The translations under genes were made by a program, and so were the position numbers. A stretch of DNA of 64,000 bases, taken from contig VCJN01003322.1 of assembly GCA_006384855.1 (NCBI GenBank), positions 248,001-312,000 on the forward strand, read 5' to 3'. Source of the stretch: Tetraselmis striata (lineage: Eukaryota; Chlorophyta; Chlorodendrophyceae; Chlorodendrales; Chlorodendraceae). Under the pieces are notes generated by a model. The model was not told the DNA's origin. It saw only the letters and a program-made list of their open reading frames with translations, and searched no databases. Position 1 is the stretch's first letter; each line of letters starts with the position of its first letter. Positions 1 to 10,735 of the stretch are shown piece by piece.

Positions 1-652
1 CACATTGCACATGGTGTGCTGCATGCTGATACGTTGGACAGGGACACAAGGTCATGATGTACCGCTCGACGGGGTGACAGTCAATTATCTCAACGCATGC
101 ACATTTGCACCGGGATTTTTATTGTCGCCCATGTAATTTGCTTGCAATACACATCCGCCTGCACACTTTATGGAATACAGGACCATCCCTGAGAAATCTA
201 GAAAACGCTTCCCTGAGCTGGTTTGCATGCCTTGTCGTACGTGTATGGTATCCCTTACAAGTTCTGTGTTCCATTGCAGTAGCTGCGACAACAGCTGTTA
301 TTTGGATGCCACTGTTAGACTCTATGACGTGGAGTTTGCAGGGCTTTTAAGGCAACGGCAACGGCAAGTTCGGGCCCCCGGTGCGCGCTCGTAGCATGTA
401 ATATTTATAATATGGCGTTATTCTAACATTAATAAAGAAATATTTATTCTGGTGCAGTGGGCGTCTGTAGCATATGGTCAGCAAATCTGTCCTCAATATA
501 CATGTTTTTCGAGGGAAGCTGGATGTATATCCCCCTTTCGCTCTACATGGCAGCGCCAGTGGATGTCATCAAATGCTTGGACAAAAGCGTACTTTTTCTG
601 CGAGGTACGATTGAACCAGAGGAACCGAAGCGCAAATTAAATGTAAATACAG
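1..652. other. No gene seen; probable 3' UTR and downstream flank of the glutamine-rich minus-strand gene
   Basis: No reading frame here has coding character. The minus-strand gene to the right stops at 653-655. A minus-strand TGTAA (TTACA on the plus strand near 253) is a possible poly(A) signal, which would give a 3' UTR of about 400 bases. The AT-rich stretch around 400-450 is unremarkable. Confidence 0.35.
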
Positions 653-1212
653 CTAAGGATGGTGTGGATGAGGGTTTTGCTGCTGCTGTTGATGCTGATG
701 CTGCTGTTGAAGTAGTTGCTGTTGGTGCAACATGTGTTGTTGCTGCTGTTGTTGTAATAGTTGCAATGACTGCTGCTGCTGCTGCTGTTGGATTGAGTGC
801 TGCTGCATTTGGCTTTGCTGATGCGCTTGCGATTGGAGGTGCATTTGAGGCGAGCCTGGATGAGCTTGAGTTGGTTGCAGCAAGCCTGCCTGCACCTTCC
901 ACAGCTCAGGGGCAGAGTTGCTCCGCTTCAGACCGCCACCTTCGTTGACCCCGGGATGTCCTTGTGCAGGTTGTGCCATTTGTGTATGATGTTGAGACTG
1001 GATGATGCCTGCTGTATGGTGCCCGTTGTTGAGAACGTTCCACGCCTGGGAACCGGGTAGGCTGGTGGAGAGATGCATTGCCGAGCCTGCAGGAACAGTC
1101 CCATGATGGCGGTGCTGCGCTTGAAGGGCTGCAATGTGCTGTGCATGCTGAGCTTGAGCATGCGCCTGCGCCTGGAGGTTTTGCTGTTGCTGTTGCTGCT
1201 GCAAGTGGGCTC
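653..1212 (-). CDS. 3'-terminal exon of a glutamine-rich protein, possibly a transcriptional regulator
   Basis: An open frame on the minus strand ends at a TAG at 653-655. It encodes a low-complexity Gln/His/Ala/Pro-rich tail: a poly-Gln start, several Q6-Q8 runs near the C terminus and a closing HPHHP. No ATG opens it. A good 3' splice site (TTGCAG followed by GAG) lies at about 1213-1218, so it is best read as a terminal exon; upstream exons could not be placed. Between the Gln tracts is one non-repetitive island containing KRSNSAPELWK, which fits the mode-1 14-3-3 consensus RSxSxP. Gln-rich tails are common in transcription co-regulators, but no DNA-binding or enzymatic domain is visible, so the role is unknown. 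Confidence 0.55.
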
Positions 1213-2814
1213 CTGCAAGCCATGGGCAAAGGCGAGATATTCAGCACGCCACATCCATGGCCAGTGGACAGCACATGAACACACAACGTTCTAAATCATA
1301 ACCTTGATGCCGTGTTGTGCAGTTGTGTGAGTCTGGATTTGACTTTGTGATGAGGACGAAGCGGCCACATGTGAGGAGCATCTAAATCTTCCCGAGGAAC
1401 AGTTAAGCAATCCTTCATCTGGAGTCGCACACACTATATATATGTAAACATAGCCCAACCTCAGTGGGTCTATGCATCTGCAAAATGGTGGGGACATGAT
1501 ACAATAGGGTTGAGGCATTGCATAGCGCAAGGGTATTTTTACCGTTGCGGTCGTCCACAGATGGTGCTGCACCGCCACAGTCTGGGGCCTGGATCAACAC
1601 GCCCCAGCAGCCACGGTGTCAGTTATGAGCGGTTCCATCACTTCTCAAGCATGCAGGCGCCTGATCAAAAGATGGCCACCACATGGTTTCCGGGTGCCCA
1701 GAGGGGTGGGAGCTAAATCGTGCACAGCTTTGGTAGAGGATAGCAATCATGCTAAAAAATCCAATGGCAACAAACATATTCGGAAGCCTGGAACCCCTAC
1801 GGCCCCCCTAACCCCCTCCGTTTCTCTCAAAAGCCAACGCCAAAGGTGGGTTTGTGTTTGCGCCACCTGTTGCGAGGTCCAACGCCCGCGCTTCGCTGCA
1901 CCGGGTGCGTGGTTGGTGGGTTCGACCTTTTGCACGTGAGGCCCGTCAGTTGCTACGCACTCAGCACCCCTTTTGTGCGTCCGCCCGCTCTCCATTGTAT
2001 CGGTACGGCGCTCCGCGCAGATGTATATTCAGACGGAAGGCCGTAGGCGCTGTCCTCGTAGAAGATGGGCTACCGCGCGCGCGACGCAAGAGGGCTTTCG
2101 GGGGGAACAGCAGCACAGCTCGGTCTGCGCTTGCTTAGATTTTTTTCGCGAAACCCGGTGCCGATGTGGGTTCAAGGACTGCTGAGTACTAGTCTAGCTC
2201 GCTGGCTCGCTTTCCTACTGCCAGGTGCGAGTGACAAGTCGAGTTGCCAAGATACGGACGCCGACAAGGTGGCGCGATAGATAGGGCCTGCGGCCGGTGT
2301 AGTGATGCGGAGTACAGGCGCGAGAGACTACTCCGCAAGAAGGCGCTCGCTCCGCGCTGGCTTATTTATTCATTGTCGCTTCCAGTACTCCAGTAGTACC
2401 TGTAAGTGCGGCGGTACCTCTATAAAGTACGTGACACAATTAGTATTTACGGCGCATGTTGTTCCAATAATAATGATTAGGCCATTCCGACAAAATGACC
2501 TGGTGTAGGTCACACCCCCCCTCCATTTTGAGGCCTCCCTCCGGTTTGTTTGTAAGGAGTTGCTAGTACTTTACGTACTGCGGCACACTATGGAATTCGT
2601 TTTGACATGTGGCATGCACTTCCAACAACAACGCGATGCACCATGCCTCTCCCCCACCCCAACTGCCTATGGTAAGCCACTAACATGCGGAGGGGGTGGG
2701 AAAAAATTGAGAGAACAAGCGTTGAGTAGTGCCCCGGCAACCGAGCAGAGAGCATTTGGCTGTGCTGCGGGCTTGGTGCGGCTGTTGTAGTGTTGGTTTT
2801 GGATACTAGCTCTG
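1213..2814. other. Intergenic or intronic DNA, no gene recognised
   Basis: Only short, mutually overlapping frames are present, none with recognisable motifs or consistent splice sites. Missing upstream exons or the promoter of the glutamine-rich minus-strand gene may lie here; the GC-rich stretch 1850-2200 is a candidate promoter region. From about 2700 the sequence starts to resemble a diverged copy of the satellite that follows. Confidence 0.3.
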
Positions 2815-3141
2815 CTGAGAGTCGTCCCGGCAACGCATGAGCGGTCGTGCGGTGCGCTGCGGTGGCGGTTCCATCATTCCATGTATTTAATTCTTGATTT
2901 CGCATCAAATTTCGCATCAACGTGCAACATGCATCGCCGCTTGCTGCCGCCGAGCTGCTGCCCCGCCAGCCCTATGCACATGCCGACAGCATACCTACTG
3001 GCGCAAGTGATGTCCCGGCGACGCATCGGCCGTGCGGTGCTCTGCGGCGACGGTTTCAACACTGGTTTCGGAGCAGTATTTTTTGGAGCTGTGTTGTGCT
3101 GCACGGCGAGCATTCCGTGTGTGGGGGCCGTAGCCCCCCCC

Positions 3142-3175
<34 letters not shown>

Positions 3176-4320
3176 ACTGTTTGTATGTGCTGATAGGTAG
3201 TCATATATTTAGTCTAGCGATCCCCAGCGCGAGAACAGATTCTGCGCACTTTTGGGCTGGTGGTATACATGCACTGCCGTATTGTGCGGTAAACACTGCG
3301 GTGTGCGCTACGGAGCGGCAGCAAATATATACTCGGCTAGCAATCGCCACATTTCGAACTGCAAATCATCCATGTGCTGGCTATATATAGTCCACTATGC
3401 CATCATGATTTGAGCTGAAATAGCCACCATACTGCGCAGCGTCCGGGCGTTGCGGCGACGGTTTCAGCACTGGTTTCGGAGCATTATATGGAGCTTTTCC
3501 GGCGAGCATTCCGTGTGTGGGGGGCCCTAGCTTCCCCGCCCAAACTGTTTGTATGTGCTGATATTGATATAGACATATGTATAGTCTAGCGATCCCCAGC
3601 GCGAGAACAGATTCTGCGCACTTTAGGGTTTGTGGTATACATGCACTGCCATATTGACTGTGCGGTAAACACTGCGGTAGGTGTACGCTACGGAGCGGCA
3701 GCAAATATATACTCGGCTAGCAATCGCCACGTTCCGAGCTGCGAATCATCCATGTGCTGGCTATATATAGTCCACTATGGTACCATGATTTGAGCTGGAA
3801 TAGCCAACATATTGGGCAGCGTCCGGGCGTTGCGGCGACGGTTTCAGCACTGGTTTCGGAGCATTATTTGGAGCTGCGTTGTTCCCGGCGAGCATTCCGT
3901 GTGTGGGGGGCCTAGCTTCCCCGCCCAAATAGTTTGTTTGTACTGATATGTAGTCGTCATATATATATAGTCTAGCGATCCCCAGCGCGAGAACCGATCA
4001 CGCGCACTTTAGGGTTGGTGGTATATACATGCACTGCTGTATTGTGCGGTAAACACTGCGGTGTACGCTACGGAGCGGCAGCAAATATATACTCCGATAG
4101 CAATCGCCACATTTCGAACTGCAAATCACACCATGTGCTGGCTATATATATTCCACTATGCCGCCATGATTTGAGCTGGAATAGCCACCATATTGGGCAG
4201 CATCCGGGCGTTGCGGCGACGGTTTCAGCACTGGTTTCGGAGCATTATTTAGTGCTGCGTTGTTCCCGGCGAGCATTCCGTGTGTGGGGGCCCTAGCCCC
4301 CCCCCCCCCCCCCCCGGGGG
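2815..4320. repeat. Tandem satellite, unit about 380 bp, about 3.5-4 copies
   Basis: Each unit carries a GTCCGGGCGTTGCGGCGACG-like block, then a CATTCCGTGTGTGGGG block, a GTTTGTATGTGCTGATA-type block, GATCCCCAGCGCGAGAAC and CTACGGAGCGGCAGCAAATA. The first block recurs near 3440, 3820 and 4203, giving a spacing of about 380 bp. A more diverged copy begins near 3010 and a fragment near 2820. At the same place in the unit, two copies carry a long C run (pure run 3143-3173; 4297-4315), while the two middle copies have a short mixed CTTCCCCGCCC. No coding capacity. The array ends at the poly(C) at about 4315, where a degenerate retroelement begins. Confidence 0.85.
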
Positions 4321-7130
4321 GAAGTTGCGCACAACCAACAACACCGCGAAGACGTAGACCACCGTCAAAGCGGACTTCCCAAGACGGCCGCGGTCCTCAA
4401 CCACAAAAGGGTAGTACCGGTGAACACCATGTACTGGGGCGGAAGACGCCCGATCCGCTGCCAAGTTACCCTGCTCCGCCTCGGTCGCCGCGATCCCCGG
4501 GGTCCACCAGCTGGGGTCGTTGCTCCAAATGGGGGTCGTGGAGGACACGCACGCGAAGTCGATCATGTAATCGCACGCCCCCCCCCCCCCCCCCCCCCCC
4601 GCCCCCCACCCCGCTAGCGTCAAGTCCGACGGCCGCGAGCGGTCCGCTGGGCGCAGCCCACTCGTCTCAAGGGTCAAGTCGCCGGCTCCCGAGCGGTCCC
4701 GGTCAAACATCGCCCCCGCATCAATTGCCACAGATGCCCACAGATTCTTCAAAGCGGTATAAATATTATGCATGCGGTGCTTGTAGTTCGCTACGGGGCT
4801 GATTATGGGTAGATGATCCTCGATGAAATCCGTTGCGCTCCGGTTCGAGCCATCCGTAGAGCGAAGCCATAAGGGATCATTTCCACACGTGGGGCCAGGG
4901 CAAATGACAAGCGCGGAACCTCCGCGCGGGCAAAGGCCCAGCACCCGCGCAGCGGCGGCCGAATAAGCAGCGTGGGGAATCTTGCGGGCTTCCTCGTGAT
5001 CAGACTGGAAAAAGCGATAGGGAGCCCGGCCCGCACGCGTTGTACATGCGCAGGGTATCAAGTCGCGAGGCCGCGGCACCAGTACGTTGGAAGCTGAGAT
5101 CGAGGGTCACGAAGTCACGCAAGCGAATCGCACGGCTGAGGTGGCGTTGGACAACCAAGCATGGTCGTGGGCTGATCATCGGAGGCCGCACCCGAACCTG
5201 CACCCGAGGGCGGGGCAGTAGAACCTGGCAGCGGTTCTGGGAGGGAAACAGTTGATGTTGACGGAGGGTGTGCCACTAAATCTCCAGACGACGGCATCTT
5301 CAGAGCTACAATAGCGCATGTAGTACCGGTATTGGCAGTACTCGTACCACCGATAGGAAGCAATTCCTGGGCAGCAGAGGCGTGGCCTCATCACAAGTAC
5401 CAACTCCAACAGGAGTGGACGTAAAAGGAGATGTGGTGAAGCGCGGTCCTCCGCTAGTGATCGTACCCGTACGGGCCGTAGTACTAGTTGATGGATCCAA
5501 TGCAGCGGTGATCCTAGCATTATTGACCGTAAGTAACTCGTAGATGTCGTGGGCGTGCCCAGCATACGCATACGCCGCGCGTGCGCGCCGCACATCTTCT
5601 TGCGGTAAAAACGTGGTGTCTGAGGGTCCGTACGGCCGCGTACACGCGGCGCGTCACACGCGCCCATGGCAAAGCACTCGTAGCCACAGACGACACATCG
5701 GCGCGGACCGCCTCGTACAAGGGGACGAGGGCGGGCCCGTACTCCCGTATCAACTTTGGCAGGACGACCGATTGCGCGGAATAAAACGCGCAGGGGCCTC
5801 AAACTGCAGCAAGGCCAGATTCAGACCGCCAAAATCCGCGGGCATACTCATCTGAACGATCGCAGCCTCCATGCGCGATGTAGAGTGATCGCAAGCGTCC
5901 ATGCCAAGCAGCGAAAACGCAGCCGAAATGCTGGCGGCGTCCACGGCCTCCAACAAAGGGTCAAGCTCCGACGGCGGCATCATGCGGATGAGGAAGCCGG
6001 TCTGCCGCACCGCGCATACGACCAGCAACCGCATGGCCCCATGGTGGCAGCTGTATCCCGACGTGCCAAAGGAGGCGATGCGCTCCAAGATTGCGACGTG
6101 GGCCTCCCGGCGCCGCCCCAACGCGCCGGTCATCCACTCGGGGTAATGGCTAATAGGAGCACCCAGGTACACGGCGCCATCCTGGACAGGATCATCGGCC
6201 GGGGCCCGAAATCCTGTCGGGGCCAGTTTCTCCCGTACTGTCCGCAACTCGGGCTTGCTGTCACCGGGGTGACGAACGTACCTCGTAATACTGTCCTATA
6301 CCAACAGCCCAGCTTTGGAAAGCTCCGTGCAGTACTCGTCGAGAACTCGCGGAACGTGAGCCGCGGCAGTGGCCGCGCCGCAATCATCCGCAAAACTCTG
6401 GCAGAAAGTATCTGCGGCGGTACGCGCCACAACCGCTTGCACCAGGCCCGCGATAGCGAGGCAGAAGTATAGCGGGGCCATGACATCACCATGACGTACA
6501 CCCGTACGAGATTGCAGGGATGGCGCGCAGAGTACCGGGATCATCCGGCGCGTAGTAGTACATGTCGCTGGGGGTCGTACAACATCTGGAAGAAATGGAT
6601 CCGGCCATGAAGACGCGGGTGCTGAAGCAAACCGTAAAGTATCGCACCCCGGGATACCTCATTGAAGGCATTCCGAATGTGTAGGAGCAACATCCCTTTC
6701 CCACAAGTACCACGCCCGCCGAAAAGTTGCAGCGCCACCCGCGTGCTCATATACTCAATCTCACAGCCAGCTCCCGACTGCTGAAAGTTGCGTTGCACCG
6801 GGCCATGACCTCCCGTGCATCCGCGCCCACTTGCCCCATAGCGTGGGCGGAGGCCAGGCGCACAGGCACGGAGCCGACGTCAAGCGGGCGTACTCGCAGC
6901 GGCTCGCCGGTCTTCGCCCGCTCCTCGCGCGCGGCGGGGTCGTCCTTGTGGAGCGCAAAGACGGTGCCACTCGCCAAGAAAGCCGCAGTGCGCGAGTGGC
7001 ATCGCCCACAAGCGGTTCACCCACAAGCGCCATGAAGGTATGTCTGGGTCCCTGATGTGCTCCCAACGCCACCAGTCCACATGCCCAGCGGAAAGGCGGG
7101 GTGCACGACTCAGAACCCGCCGCTGGTCCT
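4321..7130 (-). pseudogene. Degenerate non-LTR reverse transcriptase, frameshifted, minus strand
   Basis: Read on the minus strand from about 7080 down to 5520, successive RT blocks appear in different frames. An upstream block has HKDDP and RVRPLDVG (about 6977-6750). Motif A-like LLHIRNAFNEVSRGAILYGL follows (about 6690-6620), then GVRHGDVMAPLYF (about 6500) and the active-site FADD in SFADDCGAAT (about 6400-6370). A thumb/linker region with YLGAPI, the PPSELDPLLEA block and GGLNLALLQFEAPA ends near 5750. These are the usual landmarks of LINE-type RTs. Frameshifts separate the blocks and motif A has Arg where an acidic residue is expected (HIRN). Sequence from 5750 to 4321 is probably the downstream part of the same element, too decayed to assign; it contains a 23-C run at 4578-4600. 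Confidence 0.7.
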
Positions 7131-7329
7131 CCCCTCACCGCCTAACCTCATCCGCATTGTCGCCCCACGACGGCGGCGCCCATTGCAGGTCTGGCGGTTC
7201 TTCGGGGGGGGAGTACTCCGGGCCGGTGGCAGCATGGGGTGACTGTTGGTAAACGATTACTGGTAGACGGTGCCAACAGTAGTAGAAGACTACCAGTACC
7301 CGGTAACCGTGCTTGATGGATGTATGCCG
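7131..7329. other. Short junction between the RT pseudogene and recombinase element A
   Basis: Nothing recognisable. It contains a G run at about 7205-7211 and ends exactly where the right-hand terminal motif of the recombinase element (minus strand ...CTTTGAAA) begins. Confidence 0.3.
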
Positions 7330-7370
7330 TTTCAAAGTTGAGTCTGGTTTTGCCAGTGATGAGCGAACAG

Positions 7371-7388
7371 AGAGAGAGAGAGAGAGAG
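7371..7388. repeat. (AG)n microsatellite in recombinase element A
   Basis: A run of AG dinucleotides lies near the 3' end of element A. The equivalent place in copy B (about 35590) has only a short CTCTCTCC, so the expansion is specific to copy A. Confidence 0.8.
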
Positions 7389-7474
7389 CAGTTGATTGAC
7401 GGAGAAAAGGGGTAGCGCCAGATCATGAAGTTGGCATCGGGACGGCCACCGTTGCGGAGTCTTGTTGGACTTGG

Positions 7475-8510
7475 AAGTGGCGGAGGGGCGCGATGTGACC
7501 GAGGAAGAACCACTCGCCAAGCGAAGGAAGGACGTTGGGGTCGATGTAGTCCAGAACGACGTCGGAGTTAGTGCCCTAGCCGCCTTGGTAGCGAATGTGG
7601 GACACTGGAGTTCCGATAAGATGGCGTTAGCGGCAAATGCTGCTCCCTTGCGAAGGCTGTGTGAGCTCCAAGAAGTGCCGGCGGGAGGGGCAGCACCGAC
7701 AAGACGAACGGTTGTAGAGAGCAGCCAATCCGACATTGTAGCGGCGGTCCAAGACTTGGACTGCTCGCTCGGGTGACCGCCTTGAAGTTTGTTTCGGCCA
7801 AGGCAACAGGAAACCAAGGCGGTAGACAGTACGTGGTCGATGAAGTGCTGCAGGAGATGCACAATGCGGGGGTGCTCCGACACTGGAAGGAGGAGTACTC
7901 GCAGACCGTCGGGACCCCGTCGACCAGCGCGGCCTTTCTCGCGGTACACCTGCATGGTAATGTTGTAATCGTCGACGTGCACGTCCCGCACTCGGCAGGA
8001 CACGCCAGTAAGTTCCCTGGCAAAGAACATGAAGTTGACAACCGAGGCCACGAGGGCTCGGAAGTTGTACTCGTACTTTGGGATGGGAACAGACACATTC
8101 ACCTCTGCTTGCTCGACGAAGCTGTAAGCGACATCAGCATGCAAAGGGACTCGCAAAGGGGCAGCCTCCAGGCGGCGTTGCCGTAGCATCAGTCCACGAC
8201 GAGCCGCAGTAAGGTGCATGCTGTCCTTGGCGATCGGGTCGAGGTTGTGTAGCTCAAAGAACGTGTCGATTGCAGACAAGTAGGGCTCCAACGACTTAGC
8301 CCCAATGTGCCCCCGCTCACCAATCCAAGCAACCTACCGGACGACAGTAGCAGTGGTCGCCGCCAGCGGGCCGATGTTCTCGGAGTCGTGGCAGAACTCC
8401 ACGAACTAAGACAATCTGCCTGCGTAGCTCTCGAGTGTCTGAGCGGTGAGGGAGCTGGAGAGTAGATCGAGGCGGGTCCGCTGCCCTAGCTCGTCTGAGC
8501 CAAACGCGTC
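7475..8510 (-). pseudogene. Tyrosine recombinase (phage-integrase-type fold) of element A, decayed
   Basis: On the minus strand the core-binding part reads LLSSSLTAQT...YAGRLS...FCHDSENI.PLAATTATVVR, with stops. It is followed by an open stretch from 8291 with the N-lobe (FFARELTGVSCRVRDVHVDD) and the box II signature HSLRKGAAFAANA (H-x-x-R). The R in FFAR is the likely box I arginine. After box II the frame shifts: in copy B the same DNA gives GGWATNSDVVLDYIDP, where the Tyr is the expected nucleophile, but in A that tail reads out of frame. The protein is therefore probably inactive. The family assignment rests on the H-x-x-R...Y layout and on agreement between two independent copies. Confidence 0.65.
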
Positions 8511-8552
8511 ATGCAACCGAGACCGGAGTGAAGCAGCCCAAGGGGCAACCGG

Positions 8553-8930
8553 TCAATTTCGTAAATGTGGCGCTTGGCCGACAGAGTAACATGGGCGGTT
8601 CATGCTAGCAAAGTACTGGGTGGCAGCGGTTAGGTTTTCGGCGGTTGGCCGGTAGTTGATGGACGGGTTTGCAACAACACCAGTACGGGTTTGCGGGGCT
8701 AGGTTCAGGTAGGAGGGCCACCCCGCGCGCCCTTCGCGCTCGTAGCGCCTGTCACGTGCGTAAGGTACACGCGCAAAGCTTGGTCGTTGCGAACCGGTTG
8801 TAACCCGCACTAGTGTGACAACCGACTGGCGTAGCGATGAGATAGTACGGGAGGGGGTTTGTTTAGCCGCCATGCGCAGGTGTGCGGATGGTTGAGCCGC
8901 ACGCGGTTGTAGTTGTAAGAAGCGCCGCAC
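8553..8930 (-). pseudogene. Conserved linker ORF block of the recombinase element, copy A
   Basis: A minus-strand frame contains RRYEREGRAGWPSYLNLAPQ, TRTG, NPSINYRPTAENLTA and QYFAS. The same block appears in copy B at about 33950-34110 (KRYEREGRAGRPSYLNLAPQ), so it is conserved at protein level between copies. It directly precedes the recombinase core-binding domain and may be the N-terminal part of the recombinase ORF. It has no recognisable domain; it is rich in Ser/Arg/Tyr/Asn and may be a disordered DNA-binding arm. Confidence 0.5.
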
Positions 8931-9239
8931 TAAGGAAGGTCTAAGTGAAGTTTGTAAGGTGAGGGGGGGGGGTCCGGTCCGGACATAGGGCGCTCATCCC
9001 GTCGTTGAGCTGCTAGGGTTCGCCTTGCGGCGGTCACGGAAAGCAGGTGGCCTGGCAAAGCGTCAGCAGCTCCGACAAAAGGTGCCCCACACCGTCACTC
9101 GTGCTCACCTTCGCGGCCACGCTCGCGCCCGCCACCACGTCCACGTCCACGTCCCGCGTTCTGCAGCCGCCGCCGCCGCCACTCGAGCAGTAGCGGTTGC
9201 TTTTGGGCTGCTGGCCACTATTGCTTCAAATAAAGACGA

Positions 9240-9545
9240 CGCGACGCTCGTACTCCTTCACGAGGTCCCCAAAATCGCAGAGCCTAGATGCTCAGAAGCA
9301 GGCTGAAAATGTTGGGCTCGCAGCACGTCCAGAACGCCTTGATCACCGTGCACACGCTTGACCTCGTTAAGCCTCCGCAGGAAGGCCAAACGAAAGCGAA
9401 ACGCCTTGTCGATGGCTTCGGCGTGATTCCGAGCACGCGCGAGGTAGGGGGTAAAGTCTTGATTTGCAGCAGGGACGTAGGTTAGCAGCTCGTCGAGAGC
9501 TACGAAAACGGCGGCCATGTGGGCGCCGAAACACGACATCCATAA
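9240..9545 (-). pseudogene. ORF1-like block of the recombinase element, copy A
   Basis: The minus-strand frame runs GAHMAAVFVALDELLTYVPA, NQDFTPYLARARNHAEAI, FRLAFLRRLNEVKRVHGDQG and VLDVLRAQHFQPASEHLG. It is found at protein level in all three copies (33170-33500 plus; 63687-63971 plus). It is largely alpha-helical, with charged heptad-like stretches. No known domain is recognised; a Gag-like or accessory DNA-binding role is possible. In copy A it ends at a stop soon after SAILGTS, where copy B continues with GDHMRDYERRVFEATVASS. Confidence 0.55.
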
Positions 9546-9715
9546 ATACTCCTGGGCCGGCAGACGCCGGTCATCCTACTTGAGGCACTCGTTCATTAGG
9601 TCGGTGCTCACGGAGAAGAGTTTATTAGGCACTCGGCTGGCCGGTCGAACGGTCTCCTAACCAGACTCTGCTTGTTGCAGTAGCTCTGGCATTGCGAGGT
9701 ATGTAGTCGTCCTCG

Positions 9716-10033
9716 TCACTCGCGAATTATGCTCCGACATGGCCGCTCTACTTGGCTAGCTCTAGCAAGTCGGGGCGCACTGCGGCTCCCCCGCTGCCCG
9801 GAACCGGGGCCATGTGCCCCGTCTCCACCAACAACACGGTCACGAGCCGTCAATTGAGCCAACGATGTTGCAAGCTCGTCGCGCAGCAATGTAGACTTGG
9901 CCTTCACATTTGCTTCTAGCGATTCGAGCTTCGGCTCAACGACGAGTTCTTCTCCATCTGACATGCACGGAGGTACGGATGAGAATTTCACACAATACAC
10001 GGGTGGTGAGCCGGGTATGGTCTTGAACAACAT
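9716..10033 (-). pseudogene. 5' ORF of recombinase element A
   Basis: The first ATG-initiated frame inside element A (ATG at 10033) lies just downstream of terminal repeat A1. It encodes about 105 residues with an acidic/hydrophobic middle (SDGEELVVEPKLESLEANVK) that could form a short coiled coil, then a Gly/Arg-rich tail. It may be the start of the ORF1 protein whose conserved block lies at 9540-9258 in another frame. Function unknown. Confidence 0.35.
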
Positions 10034-10072
10034 GGGGTGACCTTGCTCGCAACAGTTTACGAGACGGTTAAT

Positions 10073-10260
10073 CGCTGCGTGTAACGCAGCGAAACTGGAA
10101 GATGGCAGGCTCGGCTGTTATTGCTGCTTTTATGTCTCCTCGTGCTGCACCAAAAAAGGGCGCAACGACAGGTGCCTAGTATCCCGTACCACTGAGCAGC
10201 ACGGTAGCCGAAAGGCGGTTCGGGAAAGGGAGGAAACCCCATGTAAACAAGTTTAGAACA
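10073..10260 (-). repeat. Terminal repeat A1 of the recombinase element (188 bp), ending in a hairpin
   Basis: The reverse complement matches 35635-35821 along its whole length: TCTAAAC start, ATGGGGTTTCCTCCCT block, GTGGTACGGGA, GGCACCTGTCG, GCCTGCCATCTTCCAGTTT. Both copies end in the palindrome CGCTGCGT-TAC-ACGCAGCG (8-bp arms). In copy A it is the 5' end of the element; in copy B the same repeat lies 3' of the recombinase. Confidence 0.8.
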
Positions 10261-10440
10261 TACAGGTACTGATGAAAGTGATGATTACATGTGCTAGCTG
10301 CAAAATTCAAGAAATCCATGCAGAAATCCAGAAGAAAATCCAGCTACGGGCGACAAGAGGCGGGAACGCCATGACAGCTACCGATCATGCAGCCGCCGCT
10401 CCACGCAGTAGGGAATGAACGGGTACATGTACTGATCATT
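10261..10440. other. Spacer between recombinase element A and the foldback element
   Basis: No gene. It contains short AT-rich repeats (AGAAATCCA repeated near 10310-10340) and nothing assignable. Confidence 0.3.
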
Positions 10441-10702
10441 CCCCTACCTCTTGGGTTGAGCGATGGAAAAGGAGGACCGCGTCCGAAATCGCTTGGAATA
10501 TGAGAGAATCGATACCGGTTACAATACGGTTTTATGACGGATTTTTAGGCGTCCTCCGTCCCGTCTTCCGTCCTCCTTCCTACATCACACGCACTTCGTG
10601 TATTAACCGTCATACGTTCGGTATTCGCTCGTTTAATTTGATGGTACCGGTATAAGCTGTAGGCGGCTTGTACTGTATTGCTGATCTTGTAATGCTGTTT
10701 TT

Positions 10703-10735
<33 letters not shown>

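Larger units (their letters stand above)
7330..10260 (-). mobile_element. Tyrosine-recombinase element, copy A (about 2.93 kb), no reverse transcriptase seen
   Basis: The boundaries come from comparison with copy B at 33-35.9 kb. In gene direction, A starts at 10260 with the motif TGTTCTAAAC (B's internal copy begins TGATCTAAAC) and ends at 7330 with ACCAGACTCAACTTTGAAA. Both match B's internal repeat ends and homology stops there. Content in order: terminal repeat A1 (10260-10073), an ORF with an acidic/heptad stretch (10033-9716), an ORF-1-like block (9539-9258), a short conserved block (8930-8553), then a tyrosine recombinase (about 8510-7475). The coding parts carry stops and frameshifts. 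With no RT or RNase H, a Crypton-like DNA element or a non-autonomous DIRS/PAT-like retroelement are both possible. Confidence 0.7.

Noticed and set aside
5756-6472. A 238-codon plus-strand frame
   Set aside because: Complement of the reverse-transcriptase remnant on the minus strand, with no motif of its own.
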